Positions 25,934-34,123 of a stretch of DNA of 64,000 nucleotides are shown in pieces. Origin of the DNA: Sedimentitalea arenosa (GTDB taxonomy: Bacteria > Pseudomonadota > Alphaproteobacteria > Rhodobacterales > Rhodobacteraceae); contig NZ_JAELVR010000010.1 of assembly GCF_016428585.1 (NCBI RefSeq), positions 1 to 64,000 of the forward strand, in the 5' to 3' direction. The translations under genes and the position numbers were made by a program. Each line of letters starts with the position of its first letter. Position 1 is the stretch's first letter. The notes below the pieces were generated by a model, which had not been told where the DNA came from, ran no database searches, and saw only the letters and a list, made by a program, of their open reading frames with translations.

Positions 25934-26185
25934 ATGCTGTATATCGTCCTGACAGCTTGCCTCGTGTCCAGCCCCGAAGAGTGCGGGGAACGGTACATTC
26001 CCGTCTATGCCGATGTGTCACCCATGGCCTGCATGATGGGCGCCCAGGCGGAAATCGCCCAGTGGAAGGAAACCCATGCCGAGCTGATCGTCTCCCGCTG
26101 GCAGTGCAAGACGGGCGAGACGATAGCGGCGGCCGCGGCGCCGCGCGACCTCGCTGCAAGGCCTGCACGCATCGGCCTGAAGTGA
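25934..26185 (+). CDS. Small cysteine-containing hypothetical protein
   Basis: An 83-residue protein with AAGGAAACATCTC ahead of ATG 25934. It begins MLYIVLTACLVSSPEECGER, then YIPVYADVSPMACMMGAQAE, IAQWKETHAELIVSRWQCKT. Four cysteines with regular spacing suggest two disulphides, and the hydrophobic start could direct export, although it is short. Not recognised. Confidence 0.65.
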   Translation: MLYIVLTACLVSSPEECGERYIPVYADVSPMACMMGAQAEIAQWKETHAELIVSRWQCKTGETIAAAAAPRDLAARPARIGLK

Positions 26186-26288
26186 CCAGATCGGGCTGCT
26201 GCCGAGTGTCGCCTTGTCTCGCGGCGGCCCGCGGGCACACGCCGCGACAGATCGACTGAGCCGGCCCACGACGGACAGCGGGACCTAT

Positions 26289-27098
26289 GTGGAGAAAAAA
26301 ATTTCGACAACGAGGCCAAAGGGTACATCGGAAGTGAACGGCCCGCTCTGGGGCGCGCGCGCCCGCGATTGGGCGGAGGTGCAGGAGGGGCAGTTCGCCG
26401 CCGCCTTCCACGCGGTTCTGGCCCATGCGAAGGTCGGGCCAGGCACGCGCCATCTCGATGCCGGCTGCGGTGCGGGCATGGCCGCGACGCTCTCGGCATC
26501 GCTCGGCGCAACCGTCGCCGGGCTCGACGCGTCCGAGGCCCTGCTGGAGATCGCACGCGAACGCACGCCCGGCAGGGATTTCCGTCAGGGTGATCTGGAG
26601 GCGCTGCCTTGGGACACCGACAGCTTCGATCTCGTCACCGGGTTCAACTCGTTCCAGTATGCCGGCGACGCAGGCCAGGCAGTTCGCGAGGCCGGACGCG
26701 TGACCCGTCCCGGCGGGACGATCGTCATCATGACCTGGGGCGAGCCCGCGGGCATGGAGGCAGCCGGGCATGTCGCGGCCCTGAAGCCGCTTCTGCCGCC
26801 GCCACCCGGCGCCTGCGGCCCTTTCGCGCTGTCGGAGGAGGCCGCCTTGCGTGGCTTTGCCGAAGCGGGCGGCCTCACGCCGGTCGAAGTGATCGACGTC
26901 GATACGCCGTGGCACTACCCCGATCTCGAAACGGCGCTGCGGGGCTTGGCCTCGTCGGGCGTGGCCGCGAAGGCCGCGGACCATTCCGGCGAGGACGCGC
27001 TTGTCGCGGCCATGACCGAATTCCTCACGCCGTTCCGAAAGCCAGATGGCAGCATAGGCTTCAGCGCGCGCGCCCGCTATCTCGTCGCCACGGTCTGA
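26289..27098 (+). CDS. Class I SAM-dependent methyltransferase
   Basis: A protein of about 269 residues (GTG 26289 assumed; GTG 26334 is also possible) with Rossmann methyltransferase motifs: GTRHLDAGCGAGMAATLSA (motif I), VAGLDASEALLEIARERTPG (motif II), FRQGDLEALPWDTDSFDLVT (motif III/IV) and REAGRVTRPGGTIVIMTWGE. It is closest in style to ubiquinone/menaquinone-type (Methyltransf_11) enzymes. The acceptor is unknown and no operon context gives it away. Confidence 0.85.
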   Translation: MEKKISTTRPKGTSEVNGPLWGARARDWAEVQEGQFAAAFHAVLAHAKVGPGTRHLDAGCGAGMAATLSASLGATVAGLDASEALLEIARERTPGRDFRQGDLEALPWDTDSFDLVTGFNSFQYAGDAGQAVREAGRVTRPGGTIVIMTWGEPAGMEAAGHVAALKPLLPPPPGACGPFALSEEAALRGFAEAGGLTPVEVIDVDTPWHYPDLETALRGLASSGVAAKAADHSGEDALVAAMTEFLTPFRKPDGSIGFSARARYLVATV

Positions 27099-27163
27099 CC
27101 CGCACGCATCCGGGAGCGGCCGATCGATGACGCTGTCCTCGGTATCAGCAGAGGGAGACAATC

Positions 27164-27646
27164 TTGACACCCATTTTGCAGGCCCTCGCCCTCTGCGCAG
27201 TCGTCGTAGGTGCTGCGACCGGCGCGGTCAGTGTAATGAACGGGGACATCCCTGATCTCGCTGTGCCCGAAGGGCCATGGCAGGCGGGCAGCGCGCTGGA
27301 TGGGCGGGTGTTCCATACCGTCGATACAATCCTGGGATCCGGCGAAGTCCTGCGTGACGAACTGCATTTCATGGGTGAACGCTTCCAATCCGCGAAGTGC
27401 CAGCTATATTGCGATTTCGGCTGGGCGGACTACGAAACGAAGTAGACGGGCGACACCATCCACTTCACGGCGACGAGCCGATGCCCCGATGCCCCGCATA
27501 CCGTCGTCTGGTATGGCACCGTGCAAGGGGACGAGGTGCGCTTCGAGCGGACGTGGACCACGCGGCGGTGGTACTGGACGCGCCAGATCGGTGTCGTCGG
27601 CGAGGGCTCGACCACGCCCTTCGCACACCCGGTTGCCGACACATGA
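27164..27646 (+). pseudogene. Exported hypothetical protein interrupted by one TAG
   Basis: From ATG 27164 the frame gives a signal peptide (MTPILQALALCAVVVGAATG) and LDGRVFHTVDTILGSGEVLR, CQLYCDFGWADYETK, then TAG at 27443-27445, and then stays open for 67 further codons: TGDTIHFTATSRCPDAPHTV, VWYGTVQGDEVRFERTWTTR, ending at TGA 27644-27646. That stop overlaps the ATG of the next gene (ATGA), as expected if the second half is real. So a 160-residue gene carries a single nonsense codon (or is read through). Function unknown. Confidence 0.75.
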
Positions 27647-28308
27647 GCGAGTATTCGACGCCGCCGTCGCCTGGGAGCCCGGCACGTGTCCTCCTGCGGA
27701 TTGCCGCGCTGCTGAGCTTCATTGTCGCTGCGACCTGGTGTGCTCATATCGTTCGCGATGCATTGAACCTGCAAGTCATGCCCGCCAACGAGCAGCAGGT
27801 TCACAACATGATCATGATCGGCGCGATCGCCTACGTTGCGCTGCTCGCCGTGCCCTTCGTGCCGGGCGTGGAGATCGGGTTGGCGATGCTGACTGCATTC
27901 GGCGCGGCAATTGCCCCGCTCGTCTATGTGGCGACGGTCCTCGCGCTGTCGCTTTCATATACGCGGGGCCGGATGCTGCCCATGACGGCGCTCGCGCGCG
28001 TTCTGGCGATCCTGAAAGTGCGCCGCGCGGCCTATCTGGTCAGGCGCGCTGCCTCTCTGTCGCGCGACGAACGGCTGACGATGCTCCTCGAAGATGCCCC
28101 GCCCGGCATCATGGCGCTGGAGCTCCGCCGCCGTTACGTGGCCCTCGCGCTGGTCTTGAACATTCCCGGCAACGCCTTGATCGGCGGTGGCGGCGGAATC
28201 GCTCTTCTGGCCGGGATGAGCGGCCTCTTCGCCCCGCTGCTAACATTCCTTGCGTTCGCGATCGCGGTATCACCCGTCCCGCTGGCCGTCGTTATCCTTA
28301 GTGCCTGA
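27643..28308 (+). CDS. Inner-membrane hypothetical protein
   Basis: A 221-residue protein with about five hydrophobic segments (LLRIAALLSFIVAATWC, IMIGAIAYVALLAVPFVPGV, LAMLTAFGAAIAPLVYVATV, NIPGNALIGGGGGIALLAGM, LLTFLAFAIAVSPVPLAVVI) and a cytoplasmic-looking basic loop (LKVRRAAYLVRRAASLSRDE). The ATG overlaps the stop of the preceding gene. It is not recognised as any family; the pair may form an envelope unit. Confidence 0.78.
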   Translation: MSEYSTPPSPGSPARVLLRIAALLSFIVAATWCAHIVRDALNLQVMPANEQQVHNMIMIGAIAYVALLAVPFVPGVEIGLAMLTAFGAAIAPLVYVATVLALSLSYTRGRMLPMTALARVLAILKVRRAAYLVRRAASLSRDERLTMLLEDAPPGIMALELRRRYVALALVLNIPGNALIGGGGGIALLAGMSGLFAPLLTFLAFAIAVSPVPLAVVILSA

Positions 28309-28779
28309 TCCCAAGACCATACGCCAATGTCCGGATCAATTGGGGATGTCCAAAACGGGCTGACCAAGCACCAGGGCGAAAGAACGCACCTGCGGCCCGC
28401 ATGGGAAATGGCCGCTTTCGCGAATCTGACTGGTGAGTGTGCGTCCGCGGCGAATGGCTGGAGTCCGCCGGAACGACAGCCGCTTGCACGGCCATAACGC
28501 CGATGCTGAAAGTGCCACCGCGTCACCTTCGTTATCCACAGATTCGTGCGTGTGACCCTCTTGCTCGGAAACATGCTCCCGTGCAGGTTGCACGCGTGGG
28601 GAGAGCAGTCCTCAACCAAGAGCAAAACAGGTCTATCGGTAAAAAATATTCGATCGATAGAGGCGCGATAGTGCCCGCCAGGTCGTTCCACCCAGACAAT
28701 TATCCTGCGCCGTCAAGGTGCGGGCTGCAGGCGGTTTGAGCTCAGATCATCCTCGGGTCATTTTGAGGAGGTTTCAGCC
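28309..28779. other. Intergenic stretch at the prophage border
   Basis: About 470 nt without a convincing gene. An AT-rich segment (about 28,625-28,660) precedes the gene at 28780 and may hold its promoter. If the prophage's attL lies on this side, the direct repeat would have to be matched with sequence beyond the right edge of the window, so it cannot be identified here. Confidence 0.4.
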
Positions 28780-29379
28780 ATGGCCTTGCCGCCACGCGTA
28801 TTTTTCACCCTTCACGAGGCCTCCGCACGCTGGGGCTGCAACATCTCCGACATCGCAGGCTGGGCCGATGCGGGCAGATTTCGAATCCTGACTGGGATTC
28901 CGGCTGTTCAAAGTGGTGAGGAAATTGTTGCAGGCAAGGTCGCGCTGTCGCCGATGGAATTGCTGCCGCTGTTTCGTCGGTGTGGTACGGGCCCTTCTGA
29001 AGCTATCATGCGGCGTATCCAGCCTCTGGCCGGCCACGACTGGATGCTGATCACGGAGCCCGCAGGCGGTATTCCTGTTGCGGTCGCCGACATGCTGATC
29101 CAGGCTGAGGAGGTGCATGCCTTCGAAGACGAGAACGACATGGTGCGTCGCACGCCCAGCGGACCGGGCGTGACCTCGCCCTATGATTGGGAAGGGATGA
29201 CCATCGCCCTGATCCTGCGCATCTTTGATCACGGGCTGCCCGCCACCCAGGCCGAGCTGGTCGCCGAGATGCAAGACTGGTTCGCGGATCAGACGGACGG
29301 CAGGAAGATGCCCGACAGCCGCAGCATTCGACGCCGGATTACGCCGATCTGGCGCGCTCTGCGACGAGAGGATGCATGA
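28780..29379 (+). CDS. DNA-binding-like protein next to the integrase
   Basis: A 199-residue protein, MALPPRVFFTLHEASARWGC, NISDIAGWADAGRFRILTGI, LLPLFRRCGTGPSEAIMRRI, then DWEGMTIALILRIFDHGLPA, TQAELVAEMQDWFADQTDGR and SIRRRITPIWRALRRE. The first 40 residues look like a MerR/AlpA-type helix-turn-helix, and the end like a second one. I recall similar proteins near integrases in Rhodobacteraceae prophages and islands. It is the best candidate in the window for a phage regulator, because no CI-type repressor is visible. It could also be a host gene. Confidence 0.6.
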   Translation: MALPPRVFFTLHEASARWGCNISDIAGWADAGRFRILTGIPAVQSGEEIVAGKVALSPMELLPLFRRCGTGPSEAIMRRIQPLAGHDWMLITEPAGGIPVAVADMLIQAEEVHAFEDENDMVRRTPSGPGVTSPYDWEGMTIALILRIFDHGLPATQAELVAEMQDWFADQTDGRKMPDSRSIRRRITPIWRALRREDA

Positions 29380-29404
29380 TGATCCGGATCCACGCCGGGC
29401 AGCG

Positions 29405-30670
29405 TCAGGCAGACTTTATGTCGCCGTGATCGTCCGCATCGTGAACCAGCCGGGGCTTTGGCCGGAACGCGCTGGCGACGGCATCGACACCGGCGCGCAG
29501 AGGCGAGTCCATCAGATGCGCATAGCGCAGCGTGGTTTGCGTCTGGCTGTGGCCCAGTAGCTTGCCAATCATTTCCAGTGAGGCCCCGCCGCTGACGAGC
29601 AAGGAGGCAAAGGTGTGGCGCAGGTCGTGGATGCGCACGTCCTGCAGCGCGCATTGCTTCTGGATCTGCGCCCAGAACCGCCGCAGCTCCTGCACCGGCT
29701 GGCCGGGCGTATCGCCGGGGAACAGCCACGGTGTGCCGCTTGGCACCGACAGCTGGCGCTGGCGCACGATGGCGGCGGTCTCGTCCGAGATCGGCACGCG
29801 ATGCGCACGGCGCTGTTTCGTCATCATCGGTGGTTTCGACCAGCTCAGATGTTCAAGGTTGAACTGTTCGAAGCGTGCCTGCCGCACTTCACCCAGCCGC
29901 GCGCCGGTCAGCATGCACAACCGGATGATGTCGGCGGCACGCCGGTCTTTTGCCGCATCCAGTGCGGCGCCGAGGCTGGTGATTTCCTCCTTGGACAGGA
30001 AACGCTCGCGGGGCGTCTCGATACGACGGTGAAAGCGCTGGGCGGGATTGTCGGCGCACCAGCCCCATTCCACCGCCAGCGTGAACATCTTGCGCAGCAC
30101 CTCGCCCATTCGGTTGGCACGCACCGGCGTCGGCTTGACAGGCTGCAGCTTTCTCGCCCTGTTGTTGGGCTTTTCCTTGTGCGGTCGCGCCCTGCCCTCG
30201 GCGATCTTGGTCAGCAGCTTGTCGACGTCGGTCGGGGTGATGTCCGTCACCAGTTTCCGACCCCAGACCGGGGCCACCAGCTTGGCCAGCGAGGCGCGCT
30301 GGTCTGCGGCGTTGCGGTCCGCCAGTTTTGGCAGATGCTGGGCGCAGTAGCGTTCGATCAGGTCACTGACACGCGGCGCTTCGCGCAACGCGACGCGCTG
30401 GGCCAACGGATCAGCCCCGGCGTCGATCTCGCGACGGATTTCCCTAGCCCGCTCGCGTGCCGCTGACACCGGCCAGTCCGGCCAGCGTCCGAAAGTCATC
30501 CGGCGCTGCCGCCCGGCATGGCGGTAATCGATCGTGAACGCCCGCCCGCCGCCGCGATAGATGCAGGCAGCGAACCCGCGCACGTCGGTGTCGAAAATCT
30601 GATAATCGCGCCCAACGATGGGCACGGCCTCGCGGAGCACTTTCTCGGTCAGTTTAGTGCGTTCTGGCAT
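29405..30670 (-). CDS. int: Phage tyrosine integrase
   Basis: A 421-residue integrase with an N-terminal arm-binding domain of the DUF4102 type (LREAVPIVGRDYQIFDTDVR, GRAFTIDYRHAGRQRRMTFG), a SAM-like core-binding domain and the catalytic domain: TGARLGEVRQ (Arg258), HDLRHTFASLL (His348, Arg351), LGHSQTQTTLRYAHL (Tyr383). ATG 30670 follows GAAGGA. It catalyses site-specific integration and excision at attP/attB. It points left, with its 3' end near the probable left border, and an inverted repeat region at 30741-31187 lies just upstream. Confidence 0.95.
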   Translation of the reverse strand: MPERTKLTEKVLREAVPIVGRDYQIFDTDVRGFAACIYRGGGRAFTIDYRHAGRQRRMTFGRWPDWPVSAARERAREIRREIDAGADPLAQRVALREAPRVSDLIERYCAQHLPKLADRNAADQRASLAKLVAPVWGRKLVTDITPTDVDKLLTKIAEGRARPHKEKPNNRARKLQPVKPTPVRANRMGEVLRKMFTLAVEWGWCADNPAQRFHRRIETPRERFLSKEEITSLGAALDAAKDRRAADIIRLCMLTGARLGEVRQARFEQFNLEHLSWSKPPMMTKQRRAHRVPISDETAAIVRQRQLSVPSGTPWLFPGDTPGQPVQELRRFWAQIQKQCALQDVRIHDLRHTFASLLVSGGASLEMIGKLLGHSQTQTTLRYAHLMDSPLRAGVDAVASAFRPKPRLVHDADDHGDIKSA

Positions 30671-30740
30671 GTGTCTGATCCTTCTTGCATCCGACATGAG
30701 GCGTGGTTTCGCCGCTCTATCAAGACAAGCATGGAGGACA

Positions 30741-31187
30741 GGGTGGCGGCGAGGCGCAGAGTGGCGTAAAGGTCGCTCCCTTCGTGCCACCCCTTGTTTT
30801 ACTGGCAATCCCGCGCTGGGCGGGGTGGTCGGCGGTCAAGGTCATCGCGACAGGTGGCCCCTGGCAGGCACAAAACGATGCCGAAAGACCCGGAATCAAT
30901 GCACCAGAGCCCGCCAGTTTTGTAAATTTCCAACAAATTCAATGGGTGGCACGGGTGCCGTGCCGGGTGCCACCCCCTCTTTGCCCGCCAATGCCGGTAA
31001 ATCACCTGTAAATCCGGGTGTTCGCAGGTGTTTGCGGCTTTGGCCTGAGTTCCTCATCCCCCACGACCACGGGCCGCTCGGCGCAGCTTGACCCTACCCA
31101 ATCCGCAAAACTCACGAATACCCAATAAAACAAGGGGTGGCACAAAGGGGTCCGCCTTTGCGCCACTCTGCGCCTCGCCGCCACCCC
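30741..31187. repeat. 60-bp imperfect inverted repeat pair upstream of int
   Basis: Left arm 30741-30800 and right arm 31127-31186 are reverse complements at 54 of 60 positions (counted by eye), separated by 326 nt. Each arm ends in GTGCCACCCCTTGTTTT on one strand. The intervening DNA carries no gene. It may hold attP arm sites or the int/early-gene switch, or it may be a small non-autonomous element. Confidence 0.8.
30944..30975. repeat. Hairpin-forming GGTGGCAC/GTGCCACC element
   Basis: GGGTGGCAC (30944-30952) pairs with GTGCCACCC (30967-30975). An alternative inner pairing GGCACGG/CCGTGCC also exists. The motif GTGCCACCC is also present in both 60-bp arms, so four copies occur within 400 nt. 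It is likely a protein-binding site rather than a terminator, since no T-run follows. Confidence 0.6.
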
Positions 31188-31264
31188 TTCGCCTCTGCGC
31201 TCACTGATCTCTGCAAACGCCCCCCGACACGACCCGTCACGGGGCCAGAACAGGGAGACCCCCA

Positions 31265-31522
31265 ATGCCGCATCTCGGATCGATGCCCGCCCCTAAAGAA
31301 AAACCCCGCACGCTGCTGGTTGGTTGGATCAGCCGCCTCGACCTGGCGCTGGAACTCGGCCTGTCGGTCGACACGCTGCGCCGCTGGGAGGCCCAACGCA
31401 CCGGCCCGCCCTGCGTGCGCGCCGGGCGCAAGGTCTATTACCGCCGTGCCGCCGTCGAGGACTGGCTGGAGGAGCAGGAGCAGAACGCCCCGCGCCGCCG
31501 CCGTGCCGGAGGGCGCCGGTGA
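31265..31522 (+). CDS. AlpA/excisionase-like helix-turn-helix protein
   Basis: An 85-residue protein with the MerR-type winged HTH of AlpA and excisionases: WISRLDLALELGLSVDTLRR, WEAQRTGPPCVRAGRKVYYR, RAAVEDWLEEQEQN, with a basic end. Start ATG 31265 follows CAGGGAGACCCCCA. It leads the rightward early operon, directly across the repeat region from int. It probably acts as excisionase or early regulator. Confidence 0.8.
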   Translation: MPHLGSMPAPKEKPRTLLVGWISRLDLALELGLSVDTLRRWEAQRTGPPCVRAGRKVYYRRAAVEDWLEEQEQNAPRRRRAGGRR

Positions 31523-31752
31523 TGCACAATTCCACCTGGCCCTCTGACCGCCTGGCGGAAGCCCGCGCCGTGATCGGCGATGTCGCCCATCACAGTGATC
31601 CCCTGATCCGGCTCGCCTGCAATATCCTCGTTCAACATGGCGAGACGGAACAGGAACGCGAGGACGCTCGCATTCTGCTGGTTGTGATCAATGCGCGCCA
31701 GCCAACCCGAGCCGCCCGACGGCGCGACCTTGATGGGAGGGGCGCGCGATGA
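31522..31752 (+). CDS. Small phage early protein, unknown
   Basis: A 76-residue protein MHNSTWPSDRLAEARAVIGD, VAHHSDPLIRLACNILVQHG, ETEQEREDARILLVVINARQ with a basic end. Its ATG overlaps the stop of the AlpA-like gene, and its own stop overlaps the next start, so it lies in a coupled operon. All-helical prediction; no family recognised. Confidence 0.65.
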   Translation: MHNSTWPSDRLAEARAVIGDVAHHSDPLIRLACNILVQHGETEQEREDARILLVVINARQPTRAARRRDLDGRGAR

Positions 31753-32144
31753 AGCGACGCGGCACCCCCGAGGCCGATCTGCAGCGTGCAGTGGTGCAGG
31801 CGCTGCGCGTCGCCCTGCCCCGCACCGCCATCATCCATCACTGCGCCAACGAAGTGACCGAGGCCGGGCCTCGCGGCGCAAAGCGCCAGGCCATTCTGGT
31901 CGGAATGGGCGTGCATGCGGGTTTTGCCGATCTGATGGTGCTCTGCGACGGGCGCATCCTGTTTCTTGAACTGAAGGCCCCCAAGGGGCGCCTGCGCCCC
32001 AACCAAGAAGCGTTCCGAGATGCCGTTCTGGCACAGGGCTTCGGTTGGGCGCTGGTCCGCTCACTTGATGACGCGCTGGGCGCGCTGGCCGATCACGGGT
32101 TCACCACGCGCGTGGTGCCCCAGGTACGGAGGGTTGCACCATGA
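31749..32144 (+). CDS. VRR-NUC domain nuclease
   Basis: A 131-residue protein with a compact PD-(D/E)XK-type VRR-NUC domain: EADLQRAVVQALRVALPRTA, FADLMVLCDGRILFLELKAP (catalytic D and E-x-K), KGRLRPNQEAFRDAVLAQGF. In phages such stand-alone VRR-NUC proteins act on branched DNA during replication or recombination. Coupled by ATGA overlaps to the genes on both sides. Confidence 0.85.
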   Translation: MKRRGTPEADLQRAVVQALRVALPRTAIIHHCANEVTEAGPRGAKRQAILVGMGVHAGFADLMVLCDGRILFLELKAPKGRLRPNQEAFRDAVLAQGFGWALVRSLDDALGALADHGFTTRVVPQVRRVAP

Positions 32145-33154
32145 GCCACAAGGCAACCGTCTGGGCGATCCAGCAGCGCGGGCTGAAGCCCACCACCAGG
32201 ATCGTGCTCTGGCATCTTTGCGACCGGCACAACCCGGATTACGGCTGCTTCCCCTCGCAGACCCGGCTGGCGCATGATTGCGAGATCAGCCGATCGACTC
32301 TGAATGTGCATCTTGACCGGCTTGAAGCGGCCGGTCTGATCCGCCGGGTCACCTGCATCGATCCGGTCACCAAACGCCAGAAAACGACCCGGTACTTCCT
32401 CGGCTTCGAGGCACCGCCCGCACCGAATAACTCAGGTCCATGTCCAGAATCCGGACACGGGCTTGCCGACTCTGAAACGCCATTCGCATCTGCAGGTGAA
32501 TGGCGGCCAAACGCGGTGGATGCGGCAATACCATGTCCGGATATCGGACACGGAGCCGTGTCCGGTTTTTGCCCCGACCCGTGTCCGGAAAATGGCCAAA
32601 GCCGTGTCCGGAATCCGGACACTAACCTTGTAAGAGAACCTTTAAGGGAACCAGTAAAGGAGGAGGAGGACGCGCAGGCGCGAGATTCCGATCTTGATCG
32701 GTTCTTTGCAGAGCTGCTCTCGGCGCTGGGCTTCGCCGCAAATGCCAGCCTGCCCGCCTGGTGGCAGGGCGCGCCAGCCAGAAGCCATGTTCGCCGCTGG
32801 ATCGATGACCTCGGGCTCTCCGGGGATCGGATCATTGAGGTCGCCACCGAGACCCGGCGCGATCACCCCAATCCGCCCGATGGGCCAAAAGCGCTCGACC
32901 GGTTCATGGAACGCGCCGCCCAGCGCGACGCCCAAGGTGCTGCTACAAATGGCATCGCCCTGACCGCCAAGCGCAGCAGAAAGGCCCAAGGAAAGTCACC
33001 GCCCAGCGCGGACGAACTGGCGGCGTTCTATGCGGCCAAGGTGAACTCCGACGAATACCTGCCCCCCAGCATGATCAGTAACGCCATCTGCGAGGCAATG
33101 CTGGCCCGCAGGTTGGTGACAGCGGACAGACTACATCAGCGGGGAGTGCGGTGA
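32141..33154 (+). CDS. Replication-initiator-like protein (winged helix)
   Basis: A 337-residue protein. Residues about 1-95 form a winged helix of the kind in phage replication initiators (MSHKATVWAIQQRGLKPTTR, CFPSQTRLAHDCEISRSTLN, VHLDRLEAAGLIRR). A low-complexity centre (residues about 100-170) carries repeated CPESGHG/CPDIGHG/CPENG peptides, which are the translation of iterons at 32441-32622. A C-terminal helical region follows (LDRFFAELLSALGFAANASL, RSHVRRWIDDLGLSGDRIIE). The architecture recalls lambda O or RepA: DNA-binding end, origin inside the gene, and partner-binding end. No helicase loader is seen next to it. Confidence 0.7.
   Translation: MSHKATVWAIQQRGLKPTTRIVLWHLCDRHNPDYGCFPSQTRLAHDCEISRSTLNVHLDRLEAAGLIRRVTCIDPVTKRQKTTRYFLGFEAPPAPNNSGPCPESGHGLADSETPFASAGEWRPNAVDAAIPCPDIGHGAVSGFCPDPCPENGQSRVRNPDTNLVREPLREPVKEEEDAQARDSDLDRFFAELLSALGFAANASLPAWWQGAPARSHVRRWIDDLGLSGDRIIEVATETRRDHPNPPDGPKALDRFMERAAQRDAQGAATNGIALTAKRSRKAQGKSPPSADELAAFYAAKVNSDEYLPPSMISNAICEAMLARRLVTADRLHQRGVR
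32441..32622. repeat. Iteron-like GTGTCCGG/CCGGACAC sites inside the initiator gene
   Basis: Half-sites occur as palindromes at 32441-32457 (TGTCC-N7-GGACA), 32534-32550 (TGTCCG-N5-CGGACA) and 32604-32622 (GTGTCCGG-AAT-CCGGACAC), and as single copies at 32558-32565 and 32581-32588. The segment after them (32623-32665) is AT-richer. This is the layout expected of a phage origin of the lambda O type. Confidence 0.7.
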
Positions 33155-34107
33155 ATGCCATGGTGTCACGTCCCCGGCACGGATTGTCCCTCTGCGCAGG
33201 CGGTGGAGGCCTTGATCTGGGCCTCATGCTCGCCGAACCCGGCTATCACACGCGCGCCTTTGTCGAATGGGAGGACTGGCCACGGGCTGTGCTCATCGCC
33301 GCCCAGCGCGCGGGATATTTCGCCCCGGCCCCGATCTGGGACGATCTGCGCAGCTTCGATGCCCGCCCCTTTCACGGTGCCTTCGACATCGTCCTCGCCG
33401 GATATCCCTGTCAGCCCTTCAGCGCTGCCGGAAAACGCAGTGGGGCCGATGATCCCCGGCACCTCTGGCCAGACGTCGCTCGCGTCATCGGGGAATGCCG
33501 TCCCGCCTGGGTCTTCCTCGAAAACGTGCCCGGTCACGTCAGCCTCGGGCTTGAGACCGTCCTGCGAGAGCTTTGGGACATGGGCTACACACCTGCGGCA
33601 GGCCTGTTCAGCGCGGCAGAAGTCGGCGCGCCGCACCAGCGGCTGCGGATCTTCATCCTGGCCCACACCGGCGGCCCAGAACTGGAAAGGCAGCAGCCCG
33701 GACAGCGTGAAACGGGCGGATGGCAAGAGCCGGATGGACATCCTGCACTACCGCGCGGAACAGGGCTTCATCCGCCCGGACCTGACGACCGTGCCGCGTG
33801 GGCAGCGATCCTCACCGCACGCCCCGACCTCGCGCCCGCTCTGGGCTTCAATGATTGCCTCGCATGGGCGCGTCGTCTCGCGGCGGATACTGAAAGCCCG
33901 GGCACGGCGGCGGCTCAACCCGCTCTTCGTCGGATGGCTGATGGGCTGGCCCATCGGGCACGCGCTCTGCAACTGCTCGGCAACGGAGTTCATCCATTGG
34001 CAGCGGCACATGCGTGGCGCGCTCTCACAGCTGCCCATGGCCTGGGGCCCGTGGATCTGGCGACCGACCGCTGGGACGGAAAGCCCAGCGCAACTGGATT
34101 TCCTTGA
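33151..34107 (+). CDS. C5-cytosine DNA methyltransferase
   Basis: A 318-residue frame that starts at GTG 33151, overlapping the previous stop. Motifs I (GLSLCAGGGGLDLGLMLAEP), IV (VLAGYPCQPFSAAGKR, catalytic Cys), VI (WVFLENVPGHVSL) and VIII (GAPHQRLRIFILA) are clear. In this frame the end reads PALRRMADGLAHRARALQLL-GNGVHPLAAAHAWRAL, like motifs IX-X. It would methylate cytosines to protect or regulate phage DNA. The last third of the DNA is also readable in another frame (next entry), so the exact C-terminus is uncertain. Confidence 0.8.
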   Translation: MNAMVSRPRHGLSLCAGGGGLDLGLMLAEPGYHTRAFVEWEDWPRAVLIAAQRAGYFAPAPIWDDLRSFDARPFHGAFDIVLAGYPCQPFSAAGKRSGADDPRHLWPDVARVIGECRPAWVFLENVPGHVSLGLETVLRELWDMGYTPAAGLFSAAEVGAPHQRLRIFILAHTGGPELERQQPGQRETGGWQEPDGHPALPRGTGLHPPGPDDRAAWAAILTARPDLAPALGFNDCLAWARRLAADTESPGTAAAQPALRRMADGLAHRARALQLLGNGVHPLAAAHAWRALTAAHGLGPVDLATDRWDGKPSATGFP

Positions 34108-34123
34108 AGGATTGCAGCCATGA
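33660..34123 (+). other. Alternative frame with a second methylase-type C-terminus
   Basis: One base out of phase with the frame above, this stretch encodes SSWPTPAAQNWKGSSPDSVK, RADGKSRMDILHYRAEQGF, then RRLNPLFVGWLMGWPIGHAL and SATEFIHWQRHMRGALSQL. The WPTPAA and LNPLFVxWLMGWPIG segments are, from memory, typical of the C-terminal half of phage cytosine methylases. The frame ends at TGA 34121-34123, overlapping the next start codon (ATGA), as the rest of this operon does. So translation may enter it from the upstream frame by a shift, or a frameshift mutation separates two parts of one gene. Confidence 0.55.

Noticed and set aside
32441-32622. The repeats as a CRISPR array
   Set aside because: Units are about 8 bp, partly palindromic, irregularly spaced and inside a coding frame; no cas genes are nearby.
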